Below are positions 26,546 to 35,352 of a stretch of 50,328 nucleotides of DNA, in pieces. The DNA is from an uncultured Bacteroidales bacterium (GTDB lineage: Bacteria > Bacteroidota > Bacteroidia > Bacteroidales > P3). The notes below the pieces were generated by a model that saw only the letters and a program-made list of their open reading frames with translations, was not told the DNA's origin and ran no database searches. Position 1 is the stretch's first letter. Every line of letters begins with the position of its first letter. The stretch lies in the NCBI GenBank assembly GCA_947168515.1, contig CAMVMF010000018.1, positions 1 through 50,328 on the forward strand, given 5' to 3'. A program made the position numbers and the translations under genes.

Positions 26546-27805
26546 TTATTCGGAATAAACAAAATCTATACGGATGGGGTTGTCTGTAGCTGTGCCATTT
26601 ATAACGGTACGAAAAGCAGACGAACGGCGGGAATCGATAATCAACTCAGTTCCGTAGTCCTTGCCGGAACGCATCAGCTCCTGCAGATGACGAGTGACAC
26701 GAAGGCGGTACTGTTTTTTCTGACGATCGTAATAGCCGTCGAAGCCGCCGAAAGTATACGCATTAGTGAGCACATTGGCATCGGTGACATAGGTAGACGT
26801 TCCGTCAGCATGGTTCTTCAGAGCAAGGATACGTACAGGCATAGAAGTGTCATTCAAGCCCTCTGCCACGGGAAGCAATAACTCGGCATAATGTATCACA
26901 GCCGAGGGATGTTTCTTGCGGAAACGGTCTAGAAAAGACTGGAAACCAAGCCGTACACGGGTACCTCCGAGAGGTTCAAGATACAGCCTGTCGGTACCAT
27001 TGATGGAATCCTTGCGGTTAGTGGCGAACGGGGCCAAAGCTGTGCCCGTATAGTCGTGAGCAAAATACATAGAGTGGCCTGCGCTGCCATTAATTGTAAA
27101 AATAAACTGGAGTGTGCTGTCAACGTTGTCGGTATGATAGTAGAGTCGCAGAGTGGTATTGGAAGCAGATAAGTCCACGGTGATGGCCGTTTGGGAATTG
27201 TCAGCCAGTTTGATAGCTATACCCTTGGAATAGTCGAAGAAATCCTCATAGGTACACGACTGCCTGAGAACAGGATAGATGGTCTCTCGCATGCGCAGGC
27301 GGAGACTATCAGCATAGTATGTCACCTCATCGTCGAAGAAACAGACATTGCTCTCGGGAATCATTTTAGTGGAGATACAGCTGCTATCCGGCTTAAAGGT
27401 CTCGGCCAATTGGTTGACTATCACATGAAAGGTACGCGGTGTCGAATCAGGCATGACGGGATAGATGGTGTCAACGACAAGAGTCATCACCACAGAGTCG
27501 ATAACAACGGCATCGGAGATATTGATACCCTCTCCAGGGGCGGCAATCTGAGAATAAAGGATGGCCTTCATGTTGCCAAAAATGGGGTCGGAATAGTCAC
27601 CAATAATACCCGAAGAATAGCCCACCGTGGAGAGCGAGTCGTCCAAGATGGTAAAAGCCGTCAACGAAATGGTGTCACGTGTTCCACTATAGAGAGTGAA
27701 TGGGTCCTGTAAAGACATGCCAAGGTCTGTCTCGTCCTCAGTACATGCACAGGGCAACAACATCAAGAACAGACCCAGAGAGAAAAAAAGTTTCTTCAAA
27801 AACAT
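26546..27805 (-). CDS. DUF4270 family lipoprotein
   Basis: 419 residues from the ATG at 27805; an upstream ATG at 27826 would add 7 residues and spoil the signal peptide. The lipobox is LLPCAC, then TEDETDLGMSL, the usual start of DUF4270 proteins. The body is rich in beta strands with the family pattern DSVVMTLVVDTIYP, SGKDYGTELIID and NPIRIDFVYSE. In Bacteroidota this gene typically follows the short glycogen-synthase-like gene, as here (27 bp downstream). A surface or outer-membrane location is likely; function unknown. Confidence 0.9.
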   Translation of the reverse strand: MFLKKLFFSLGLFLMLLPCACTEDETDLGMSLQDPFTLYSGTRDTISLTAFTILDDSLSTVGYSSGIIGDYSDPIFGNMKAILYSQIAAPGEGINISDAVVIDSVVMTLVVDTIYPVMPDSTPRTFHVIVNQLAETFKPDSSCISTKMIPESNVCFFDDEVTYYADSLRLRMRETIYPVLRQSCTYEDFFDYSKGIAIKLADNSQTAITVDLSASNTTLRLYYHTDNVDSTLQFIFTINGSAGHSMYFAHDYTGTALAPFATNRKDSINGTDRLYLEPLGGTRVRLGFQSFLDRFRKKHPSAVIHYAELLLPVAEGLNDTSMPVRILALKNHADGTSTYVTDANVLTNAYTFGGFDGYYDRQKKQYRLRVTRHLQELMRSGKDYGTELIIDSRRSSAFRTVINGTATDNPIRIDFVYSE

Positions 27806-27832
27806 TGCTAGAGAAATAAGATTCAAAAAGTT

Positions 27833-28657
27833 CTAATTGTTGAGAGCACTCCCGCAGAGCGTCTCATAAAGTTTATTGATTTTTGTGTAGAATTCAGTGG
27901 CATCGGGATTGTAGTCTAACACATAACGCTTGCTCTCCTTAGCATACTGAACCAATTCGGGATTGACATTGGGTGACGAGATGACGATGCCGTTGGCATA
28001 AGTGATGGCGGCCTTCATCAAGGTCATGTAATCAAGGTTCTGGTACAGGCGCAAATCCTTAGCCGTGGCCCCATCGGCTCGCATTTTTTTCTCCAAATCG
28101 GTGGAGAAAGAGCCCTCAAAATCATCATCAGTGAGGGAAAGCACGGTGCGGGCACCGCTGAAGAAAGCATTCTCCTTGTTGATTCGGCGGAGATAGAACG
28201 GGACCATGCAGCTGAACCATCCCGTAAAATGAATCAAATGAGGTTGCCAAGCAAGCTTGCGGACCGCCTCAAGAGTGCCGCGGCCAAAAAATAGAATGCG
28301 CTCATCATTTTCAGGTCTGAGCACCCCCTTTTCGTCAAAGGTATTTCCGAAACGTGCAAAGTACTCTTCGTTGTCTATAAAATAAACCTGCAGTCGGGCA
28401 GAAGGAATGGACCCTACCTTGATGATGAGCTGATGGTCGCAGCTGTTCACTATAAGGTTCATACCCGAAAGACGTATTACCTCATGGAGCTGGTGCTTAC
28501 GCTCATTGACATCATTAAAACGAGGCATGAAAACTCGAATCTCACGGCCTAACTCTTGCGTAAACTGGGGCAAGCGACGCCCAAGAACGGCCGCATCAGA
28601 CTCGGCTGAAAACGGCACAATACTCTGGTTTACAAATAAAATCCTTCCTTTCGCCAT
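27833..28657 (-). CDS. Short glycogen/starch synthase-like protein (GT5 N-terminal domain only)
   Basis: 274 residues. It resembles the N-terminal Rossmann half of GT5 glycogen synthases (start ILFVNQSIVPFSAESDAAVLGRRLPQFTQELGREIRVFMPRF; later YFIDNEEYFAR, PHLIHFTGWFSCMVPFYLR). A full enzyme has about 480 residues and a second GT-B domain with the nucleotide-sugar site, absent here. Short forms next to DUF4270 genes are known in Bacteroidales, so this looks like a stable lineage variant and not a truncation. Catalysis without the second domain is doubtful. A minus-strand TATCTTTG box (28685-28692) lies 28 bp upstream. Confidence 0.88.
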   Translation of the reverse strand: MAKGRILFVNQSIVPFSAESDAAVLGRRLPQFTQELGREIRVFMPRFNDVNERKHQLHEVIRLSGMNLIVNSCDHQLIIKVGSIPSARLQVYFIDNEEYFARFGNTFDEKGVLRPENDERILFFGRGTLEAVRKLAWQPHLIHFTGWFSCMVPFYLRRINKENAFFSGARTVLSLTDDDFEGSFSTDLEKKMRADGATAKDLRLYQNLDYMTLMKAAITYANGIVISSPNVNPELVQYAKESKRYVLDYNPDATEFYTKINKLYETLCGSALNN

Positions 28658-28684
28658 AATTTCAATTGTATAGTATTAGTTATG

Positions 28685-28692
28685 CAAAGATA
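28685..28692 (-). promoter_or_regulatory. -7 box of the GT5-like gene
   Basis: The plus-strand CAAAGATA reads TATCTTTG on the minus strand, preceded by AAATCG as in the other strong boxes here. It drives the GT5-like, DUF4270, YwqK and maf run. Confidence 0.55.
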
Positions 28693-28736
28693 CGATTTAT
28701 TTTCGGAATAACGGAAATATTTTTAATCATGGGTGT

Positions 28737-28793
28737 CGAATTATGAGTGCTGGACTATGAGAACTTGAATTATGAATCCTGAATTATACGTGA
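28737..28793. repeat. Degenerate heptamer array (TGAATTA-type)
   Basis: The sequence parses in steps of seven: CGAATTA, TGAGTGC, TGGACTA, TGAGAAC, one extra T, TGAATTA, TGAATCC, TGAATTA, TACGTGA. It fills the divergent space between the GT5-like gene and recX, with nothing else recognisable there apart from promoters. Confidence 0.6.
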
Positions 28794-28933
28794 GTTTACC
28801 CACATCGGCACCCCCCGAAATTGAAAATTGCCTTTCCAACGCAATATACTGAAAAATAGCATATTGACATTTTCCCTATACACAATTCTTTTCACATATC
28901 AACCGATTGTTAATAAAAAAAAATCTTAAATTT

Positions 28934-28963
28934 TTTGGCGCATTTGTTTTTTTTGTAATTTTG
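28934..28963 (+). promoter_or_regulatory. recX promoter
   Basis: TTTG at 28934-28937 and TAATTTTG at 28956-28963 with an 18-bp spacer. The -7 box ends only 4 bp before the ATG at 28968, so the transcript is leaderless or translation begins at the in-frame ATG at 28980. Confidence 0.6.
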
Positions 28964-28967
28964 CATC

Positions 28968-29471
28968 ATGGTTCAAAATATGTCAGAAGAAGAAATGTCG
29001 CTGTTAGCCAGAGCAGAACGCTACTGTGCCAATGAAGAACAATGCCGCACATCGGTTAGAAAAAAACTGAGTGACTGGGGTGCGTCCATCGAAATTTCGG
29101 GCAAAATTGTCAACCGACTCATCGACCAAGGATACATCGATGAAAAACGATATGCCCGAGCTTATGTCAGCTCCAAACTTCGTAACCAGAAATGGGGCCG
29201 GCTGAAAGTCATCTACCAGCTCCGTTCCAAGCAGGTGCCCCCCAAATTCATCACCGAAGCACTGAGTGAGATTCCTGATGAGGAGTACCGCAACATCCTG
29301 CTTGACGTGGCCAACACCAAATGGCAGACCTACGACCCTAACGAAACCAAAGCCAAACGACGTTCCAAGCTGGTCACCTTCCTAGCCTCCCGCGGCTATG
29401 AGGCTCCCGAAATCCAGGCCATGCTCGCCGCCAACTTTGCTGACGAGGTCCCTGCCGACACAAAAGAATAG
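28968..29471 (+). CDS. recX: RecX-family regulatory protein
   Basis: 167 residues (163 if the ATG at 28980 is used, giving MSEEEM). The three-helix tandem modules of RecX are visible: AERYCANEEQCRTSVRKKLSDWG, IVNRLIDQGYIDEKRYARAYV, KWGRLKVIYQLRSKQVPPKFITEAL, and a third copy (RRSKLVTFLASRGYEAPEIQAML). RecX binds RecA filaments and limits their activity. No recA is near. Promoter spacing makes the exact start ambiguous. Confidence 0.92.
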   Translation: MVQNMSEEEMSLLARAERYCANEEQCRTSVRKKLSDWGASIEISGKIVNRLIDQGYIDEKRYARAYVSSKLRNQKWGRLKVIYQLRSKQVPPKFITEALSEIPDEEYRNILLDVANTKWQTYDPNETKAKRRSKLVTFLASRGYEAPEIQAMLAANFADEVPADTKE

Positions 29472-29542
29472 CATCTCGTATCTTTGATAGAGACGCTATA
29501 TTCATTCTGGGCTACCCACTTGGTAGTCTTGTATGGTTGTGT

Positions 29543-30325
29543 TCACATATTCTTGAAAGAGAGGGTTACCGTTCTGAGACAGTCCAAACCCACGAGCATC
29601 TGAGCCGACCCGTCGCGAACAGCCACTTGCAGATTGCGTGTAGAGGAAACCGTGAGGAGCAAGTCACCCGAACGAACATCCGAATAGCTTCGGCTTATTT
29701 TGTTTAGTGTAAACTCTCGCGCCATCATGCTGAACGGACGTCCTCGCCGCAAACGTTCAAACTCCTCGTAAGTCATGTCCAGATATGCATTGCCGTAGTT
29801 GTCAACATAGACTACCGGTACTTTGATGACATCGCTGGATACATCAGTCATAATGGGTGTTTTGATATCCAACTCACGTTGTGGGCCTATCTCCGACAGG
29901 GGTACGCCCTGTGCCAGCAAAGCCGCCACCTTGCAGAAAAGATCTGCTGCGGCAAATGTAAAGAAATCGGTCTCTCGCGGCACATTGATTGTCACGGCCT
30001 GGGTAGCCTCCCTCCCGAAAAGTGCGCCGGGCACCCCGTTGTCGATACAGATAAAATACTGTTGCCTGTATTCCACCACCACAAAAGGCATGTCTGCCGT
30101 TTCAGACGAGTTGACATCGATGATGTGGATTGTCCCTTTGGGGAAATCCATGCAGGCATTCCGGACGATGAAGATGGTCTTCATAAAGAGGAAAGGTTCG
30201 ATATTGTGCGTGATGTCTACAATCCGCACACCAGGAATATACGAAAAAAGCTTGCCTTTGACTTTTCCGGCAAAAAAATCCCTGTCACCCCAATCGGTGG
30301 TAAGTGTCACTATCTGAGAATCCAT
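29543..30325 (-). CDS. SAM hydroxide adenosyltransferase (DUF62 family)
   Basis: 260 residues. The N-terminal signature IVTLTTDWGDRDFFAGKVKG, then VDITHNIEPF, IHIIDVNSS, FICIDNGVPGALF, and a C-terminal beta-barrel domain with VDNYGNAYLDMTYEEF and SGDLLLTVSSTRNLQVAVRDGSA. This family splits S-adenosylmethionine with water-derived hydroxide into adenosine and methionine; a few members are halogenases. The insertion loop typical of halogenases is not obvious, so the hydrolase role is favoured. It is divergent from sufC, with TACTTTTG on the minus strand at 30381-30388. Confidence 0.9.
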   Translation of the reverse strand: MDSQIVTLTTDWGDRDFFAGKVKGKLFSYIPGVRIVDITHNIEPFLFMKTIFIVRNACMDFPKGTIHIIDVNSSETADMPFVVVEYRQQYFICIDNGVPGALFGREATQAVTINVPRETDFFTFAAADLFCKVAALLAQGVPLSEIGPQRELDIKTPIMTDVSSDVIKVPVVYVDNYGNAYLDMTYEEFERLRRGRPFSMMAREFTLNKISRSYSDVRSGDLLLTVSSTRNLQVAVRDGSAQMLVGLDCLRTVTLSFKNM

Positions 30326-30419
30326 AGAAGTTTGTGCAATTTACTTATTTAACAATGTTCGATGACGTTTATAATGGGTGCAAAAGTACACAAATTTTCT
30401 CAACTAAGAAAATACAAAA

Positions 30420-30449
30420 TTGCTATTTGCCCAAAAAATCGTATTTTTG
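30420..30449 (+). promoter_or_regulatory. sufC promoter
   Basis: TTG at 30420-30422 and TATTTTTG at 30442-30449, with a 19-bp spacer and AAAAAATCG just ahead of the -7 box. The leader to the ATG at 30513 is about 57 bp. A minus-strand -7 box for the divergent gene is at 30381-30388. Confidence 0.55.
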
Positions 30450-30512
30450 TACAATCAGCAAAATGATATATATTTATATAATAAAATAAGAACTAAACAT
30501 TTACACGCAAAT

Positions 30513-31271
30513 ATGTCATTACTATCCATACGCAATTTGCACGCTTCCATCGGCGACAAGGAAATCCTCAAAGGAGTTAATCTCGAAATCAACCTTGGCG
30601 AGGTGCACTCCATCATGGGGCCCAACGGCAACGGGAAAAGCACCCTGGCAGGCATTATTGCCGGCAACACCAAATACACCGTCACAGAAGGAGAGGTGAT
30701 CTACAAGGGCAAGAACATCCTAGACATGCCTGTTGATGTCCGCGCCTGCGAAGGCATCTTCCTAGGATTCCAATATCCTGTGGAAATTCCCGGCGTAAGC
30801 ATCACCAATTTCATGCGCACCGCCGTCAACGAACAGCGTAAATATCGCGGTCTGGACCCGCTCTCCGGTGCTCAGTTTCTCAAACTGATGAACGAGAAAA
30901 AAGCCATCGTTGAAATGACCACCAATCTGGCCAATCGTTCCGTCAACGAAGGCTTCAGCGGTGGCGAGAAGAAAAAGAACGAGATTTTCCAGATGGCCAT
31001 GCTCGACCCCACCCTCGCCATCCTTGACGAGACAGACTCCGGCCTCGACATCGATGCGCTCCGCATCGTTGCCACCGGCGTCAACAAATTGCGTCGTCCC
31101 GACAACGCCACCGTGGTCATTACCCACTACCAGCGTTTGCTCGACTATATCGTTCCCGACTTTGTCCATGTCCTCTATGAAGGCCGCATTGTCAAAACTG
31201 GGCCCAAGGAGCTGGCCCTCGAACTCGAAACCCGCGGTTACGAATGGATCAAAGAAGAACTCGAAAAATGA
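30513..31271 (+). CDS. sufC: Fe-S assembly ATPase SufC
   Basis: 252 residues, start at 30513 giving MSLLSIRNLHASIGDKEILKG. Walker A is GPNGNGKST. The SufC-specific Q-loop and following region is GFQYPVEIPGVSITNFMRTAVNEQR. The ABC signature is FSGGEKKKNEIFQMAML and Walker B is LAILDETDSGLDIDAL. SufC powers the SufBCD scaffold for Fe-S cluster assembly. sufD follows, but sufB, usually the first gene of the operon, is absent: the upstream neighbour is a divergent unrelated gene. Confidence 0.96.
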   Translation: MSLLSIRNLHASIGDKEILKGVNLEINLGEVHSIMGPNGNGKSTLAGIIAGNTKYTVTEGEVIYKGKNILDMPVDVRACEGIFLGFQYPVEIPGVSITNFMRTAVNEQRKYRGLDPLSGAQFLKLMNEKKAIVEMTTNLANRSVNEGFSGGEKKKNEIFQMAMLDPTLAILDETDSGLDIDALRIVATGVNKLRRPDNATVVITHYQRLLDYIVPDFVHVLYEGRIVKTGPKELALELETRGYEWIKEELEK

Positions 31272-31573
31272 TAACCACGTCAAGAACGCTGAAAAGTCTA
31301 TAGCGAACCAGAAGAAACAAACTGGCGAGACACCTCTTGTTTTTTCCATATCTTTGCTTGGCGTTAGTATAGCATGAGCTGGCACTGCTCTCCTACTCCC
31401 AACCTCTAAAACGATAATACCCCAGCCTAGGAGCGTCAGAATTGACAATCAAGACAGCAACCACTCATAGTTAACCCATCGCAAGTCATGCAAAAAACAA
31501 TGCTCACCAAAACGCATCAACGATCAGCAGCTTTCTAACTCTTGACAAAACAATAGACAACTACAAATTGAAC
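31272..31573. other. 302-bp gap between sufC and sufD
   Basis: No gene is visible. A TATCTTTG -7 box lies at 31349-31356 with no clear -33 partner, so sufD may have its own weak promoter. No terminator hairpin was seen. A gap this long inside sufCD is unusual, since these genes are normally nearly touching. Confidence 0.5.
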
Positions 31574-32857
31574 ATGGAAAATATAATACAGCAGTTCAGA
31601 AACATCCAGCCTACCCTGAGGAAGAACGAGGTGTGGCGTCATGTCGACTTTTCCGACATCCTCTCCTCCGAACTCCTTCTGCCGAAAGGTGAACGCCAAA
31701 CTGCCGAATATCACTGCAACATACCCGACCTCAACGCCGTCCGTTTCGTTACCGAGAACGGTTTCTGCTACCAGCAGACCCAGGAGACTCAGGAGGGCAC
31801 CCTCCTTGCCGGCCTCCGCGATTATAGCAGGCAGCACCCCGACTTCGTCGGCCAATATTTTGGCAAGTGCTGTCCCAAGGACAACCCCTACCTAAAAATC
31901 AACTCTGACAATTATACTGACGGCATCCTTGCCTTCATTCCCGAACAGACACTCCAGAGCAAACCCATCCAGCTCCAGTCCGTCATCAACGCCGGCCACG
32001 GCCTTTTCCTACAAACACGCAATCTTGTGGTGGTGGGCCGCAACAGCCATGTAGTCATCGTCCATTGCGACGACTCCTACGACAACGCCCCTGCCTTCGC
32101 CAACAATGTCACAGAAATCCACCTCATGGAGGGTGCCCAGGTGGAATACTATAAGATGCAAAACCTCAACAATCAGACCGGGTTACTCAACCACACCTAT
32201 GTCTCCATGCAGCAGGGAGCCTCTTTCCGCTCCGTGGCACTCACACTCAACGGGGGACATATCCGCAACCACACCGAAATCCGAATGCTGGGCGAGCATT
32301 GCCAGGTCGAGGCCCATGGCCTATACCTCAACGACCAGGAGCAACAGGTGGACAACTATATTTTTGTCCATCACGCCTATCCCAACTGCCACAGCCGCGA
32401 ACTCTTCAAAGGCATTCTAGACGACAGTGCCCGCGGCACCTTCAACGGCCATGTGCTGGTGGCGGAGGGAGCCACCAAAACCGAAGCCTATCAGTCCAAC
32501 AAGAACATACTCCTTACCGACAAGGCCCACATCACCACCCAGCCTTTTTTGGAGATATACAACGATGATGTCAAATGCTCGCATGGCAGCACCGTAGGAC
32601 AGCTCGACGAGCAGGCACTCTTCTACATCCGCTCCCGCGGAATCAGCGAACGTTCCGCCATCACCATGCTTTCCTATGCTTTTTGCGACGAAGTACTGCA
32701 ACAGATTCTCCTCGAACCCGTCCGCAACAGCCTCATTGACCTAGTAAAGAAACGCCTCCATGGCGAGCTGACCCCTTGTTCCGAGTGCTCACTCCACTGC
32801 AGTACCCCCTGCAACGGTCCCGAAGCCAATTTCCACATAGACCCCACCAAGCTGTAG
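31574..32857 (+). CDS. sufD: Fe-S assembly protein SufD
   Basis: 427 residues, ATG at 31574. The C-terminal two thirds form the beta-helix typical of SufB/SufD (repeating strands with GAQVEYYKMQNLNNQ, GASFRSVALTLNGGHIRNHTEI, DNYIFVHHAYPNCHSRELFKGILDDSARGTFNGHVLV, and SSxKxSHGSTVGQLDEQALFYIRSRGI-like motifs). Near the C-terminus is a Cys cluster PCSECSLHCSTPC. The length and N-terminus fit SufD and not SufB (about 480). It partners SufC. The ABC exporter starts 14 bp after its stop. Confidence 0.93.
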   Translation: MENIIQQFRNIQPTLRKNEVWRHVDFSDILSSELLLPKGERQTAEYHCNIPDLNAVRFVTENGFCYQQTQETQEGTLLAGLRDYSRQHPDFVGQYFGKCCPKDNPYLKINSDNYTDGILAFIPEQTLQSKPIQLQSVINAGHGLFLQTRNLVVVGRNSHVVIVHCDDSYDNAPAFANNVTEIHLMEGAQVEYYKMQNLNNQTGLLNHTYVSMQQGASFRSVALTLNGGHIRNHTEIRMLGEHCQVEAHGLYLNDQEQQVDNYIFVHHAYPNCHSRELFKGILDDSARGTFNGHVLVAEGATKTEAYQSNKNILLTDKAHITTQPFLEIYNDDVKCSHGSTVGQLDEQALFYIRSRGISERSAITMLSYAFCDEVLQQILLEPVRNSLIDLVKKRLHGELTPCSECSLHCSTPCNGPEANFHIDPTKL

Positions 32858-32871
32858 TCTGCCGAACCACC

Positions 32872-34707
32872 ATGAAGGACATCTGGAGAGTTTTCCGCTA
32901 CCTCAAATACTATCCCGGCAATATCGTTGCCAACTTGGCTTTCAACACGCTGGCGGTACTCTTCAATATGTTCACCTTCATCATGATCGTGCCATTCATC
33001 GAACTACTTTTCGGCACTTCCCAACCGGCAGAAGCGTTGCCACCCTTCGCCTTCGAACAAGAATACTTCTCCCTCTGGCTCACCTATAATCTGGCACAGT
33101 ACAAGGGGCTCTATGGCCTCTGGCCCTGCTTAGTGGCCATCTCAACGGGCTACTTAGCATTTTCTTTCCTGTCCAACCTCTGCCGCTATATGGCCCAATT
33201 TTTCATCAGTCCTATGCGCAACGGCATCACCATGCGGCTGCGCAACGACATCTACCACCATATCACTATCCTCCCCGTCTCCTACTTCACTTCCCAGCGC
33301 AAAGGCGACCTCATCAGCCGCATGTCCAACGACATCGCCGACATCGAATGGGGTGTTCTCACCTCAGTCATCTCGCTTGGCAAAGACCCCATCAACATCC
33401 TTCTCTTTGCCGCCGCACTCATCTTCATCAGCCCGCGGCTCTTCCTCTATTTCCTCCTCATCATGCCCTTGGCGGTATGGCTCATCGGCCTTATAGGGAA
33501 TAGCCTCAGACGCAATTCTGCCAAAGGGCAGAACAAACTGGGACAGCTCTTCGCACAACTGGAAGAATCCATTGCTGGCATCCGCACCATCATCTCCTTC
33601 GGGCAGGAACAACGCCGTTCCACACTTTTTGCCAAAACCAACGACGACTATGCCCGAACGATGATTCGCGTGGCCCAACGGCGCGAACTCAGCAGTCCCC
33701 TGTCCGAAATACTGCTCACACTCGGGCTGGTTTTCATCCTTATCCTCGGAGGCATGGCCGTGCTTAAGGGCCAGCTCCTCTCTTCGGTCTTCATCCTTTT
33801 CATCATCCTTTTTGCCCGTCTGATTCCTCCGGTGCAGTCCATGGTGCGCGTATACAACAATCTACAAAAAGCCAACGCCGCCGCCGGACGTGTCTTTGAA
33901 GTGATGGATGCCGACGAAACCATCTATGAGAAAAAAAACGCTCTAGTACTTACCGGCTTCCAAAAGGAAATTACTTATCAAAAAGTCTCTTTTGCCTACC
34001 AACATGAAGGGCAACCCCATCCCACCTATGTTCTACGCGACATAGACCTCGTCATTCCCAAAGGCAAGACCATAGCCATCGTAGGCCCTTCCGGGGCCGG
34101 CAAAACCACCTTGGTGGACCTCTTGCCCCGTTTCTACGACTGCACCGCAGGCCAAATCCTCATCGACGGCATCCCCCTCCCCGACCTCAACATCAATAGC
34201 CTCAGAGCCCAGATTGGGTTGGTCTCACAAAACTGCATTCTCTTCAACGACACCGTAGCCAACAATATCGCCTTCGGCCGCACCGACTTCACCATCGAAC
34301 AAGTACGTCAGGCCGCCCGTGTGGCTCATGCCGACGAGTTCATCCAGCAGATGCCGGAAGGCTATAGCACCAATATAGGTGACCGAGGTCTCACCCTGAG
34401 CGGGGGGCAACGCCAACGGCTCAGCATCGCCCGCGCCGTGCTGAAAGATCCGCCCATCCTTATCCTTGACGAAGCCACCAGCGCGCTCGATACAGAGAGT
34501 GAGCAAGCCGTGCAACAAGCTTTGGAATACCTGATGCAGGGGCGCACCAGCATTGTCATAGCCCACCGCCTATCCACCATCTGCCACGCCGACGAAATAA
34601 TCGTCATGGACAGCGGTCATATCGCCGAAAGAGGCACACACCAACACCTTCTCTCGCTCAACGGCCTCTACAAGAAACTCATCGACATGCAGTCCTTCGC
34701 TGAGTGA
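32872..34707 (+). CDS. MsbA-like ABC exporter (permease-ATPase fusion)
   Basis: 611 residues. A six-helix exporter membrane domain spans about 15-335 (helices clear near 18-42, 82-104, 155-205 and 270-300). The ATPase follows with Walker A GPSGAGKTTLVDLLPRFYD, Q-loop GLVSQNCILFNDTVANNIAFG, signature LSGGQRQRLSIARA, Walker B ILILDEATSALD and H-loop IVIAHRLST. Half-transporters of this type dimerise to flip lipid A-core or export lipids, peptides or drugs. Position next to sufD is probably co-transcription only. The start at 32872 avoids a long overlap with sufD. Confidence 0.93.
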   Translation: MKDIWRVFRYLKYYPGNIVANLAFNTLAVLFNMFTFIMIVPFIELLFGTSQPAEALPPFAFEQEYFSLWLTYNLAQYKGLYGLWPCLVAISTGYLAFSFLSNLCRYMAQFFISPMRNGITMRLRNDIYHHITILPVSYFTSQRKGDLISRMSNDIADIEWGVLTSVISLGKDPINILLFAAALIFISPRLFLYFLLIMPLAVWLIGLIGNSLRRNSAKGQNKLGQLFAQLEESIAGIRTIISFGQEQRRSTLFAKTNDDYARTMIRVAQRRELSSPLSEILLTLGLVFILILGGMAVLKGQLLSSVFILFIILFARLIPPVQSMVRVYNNLQKANAAAGRVFEVMDADETIYEKKNALVLTGFQKEITYQKVSFAYQHEGQPHPTYVLRDIDLVIPKGKTIAIVGPSGAGKTTLVDLLPRFYDCTAGQILIDGIPLPDLNINSLRAQIGLVSQNCILFNDTVANNIAFGRTDFTIEQVRQAARVAHADEFIQQMPEGYSTNIGDRGLTLSGGQRQRLSIARAVLKDPPILILDEATSALDTESEQAVQQALEYLMQGRTSIVIAHRLSTICHADEIIVMDSGHIAERGTHQHLLSLNGLYKKLIDMQSFAE

Positions 34708-34993
34708 GATAAGACAGCCGATTCTTTCACACAGACATCCCTTCACAATTCACGATTTGGAATGCGCCAATAGTCATCCGACATATTGAAGCATCCGCCA
34801 AGCCGGAAACATCCGTCAGGTCTAAGCCTCTTATCCCTTTCACCATCTATTCAATATAAATACAATTACTTATTAGGTAACAAAGAAACTCCAACGATAT
34901 AAAAAGGTCGATTCCACATATCATATAGCTCGAAGGAACGCACCCTTTCAGGATTCGGTTAAAGGGAGACTGTTTACATTATATTTGTGCTCG

Positions 34994-35217
34994 GCTTAGA
35001 ATGCTTCATTGCCACTTTTTCGCTACATGTAATGGGTAATTGAATTTACTAGCTCACAATGAATACGTGAACTGCTATTGCAACGACAGGTGCATGATAG
35101 CAGCAACCCCATATAAGACTATGCCCAAGCAAAGACCACACGCATAGTCTATAGTAATAACAGGGATAGTCCTAAAAAAAGAGTGCCCCCGGAAATCCCG
35201 GAAGCACACTCTTTTTA
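34994..35217 (+). ncRNA. Candidate small structured RNA
   Basis: Downstream of TATATTTG (34980-34987) lie a hairpin CTGCTAT-TGCA / TGCA-(TG)-ATAGCAG (35072-35103), a perfect 9-bp hairpin AGACTATGC / GCATAGTCT (35116-35150), and a terminator with a T-tract (35176-35216). Together they would give an RNA of about 220 nt. No -33 box was found and no known family (tmRNA, RNase P, SRP) is matched. The same sequence could instead be the rpsA 3' region on the other strand. Confidence 0.4.
35174..35216. terminator. Bidirectional terminator downstream of rpsA
   Basis: Outer stem of 10 bp AAAAAGAGTG / CACTCTTTTT (35176-35185, 35207-35216) with an inner CCGG/CCGG stem. The T-tracts on both strands let it work in either direction. 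It lies 137 bp beyond the rpsA stop. Confidence 0.8.
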
Positions 35218-35352
35218 TAAATTCTGAATCTTAAGAACTCCGATTTCTGTGGGTCTACATGTTTCCTCGCCTCATTGTAAAAAAGAACATGAGTTCTGAA
35301 ATAGCCATTGGGACGTAGGACTTAGCAGTGTTCAGAAATCAGCATTGAAAAG

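Larger units (their letters stand above)
34708..35352. other. 645-bp intergenic region between MsbA-like and rpsA genes
   Basis: No open reading frame with coding character. The left half is AT-rich and featureless apart from a -7-like TATATTTG at 34980-34987. The right half holds two good hairpins and a bidirectional terminator, described separately. The genes on either side converge here. Confidence 0.6.

Noticed and set aside
34994..35217. tmRNA, RNase P RNA or SRP RNA
   Set aside because: None of their conserved sequence blocks is present, and the length is wrong for tmRNA.
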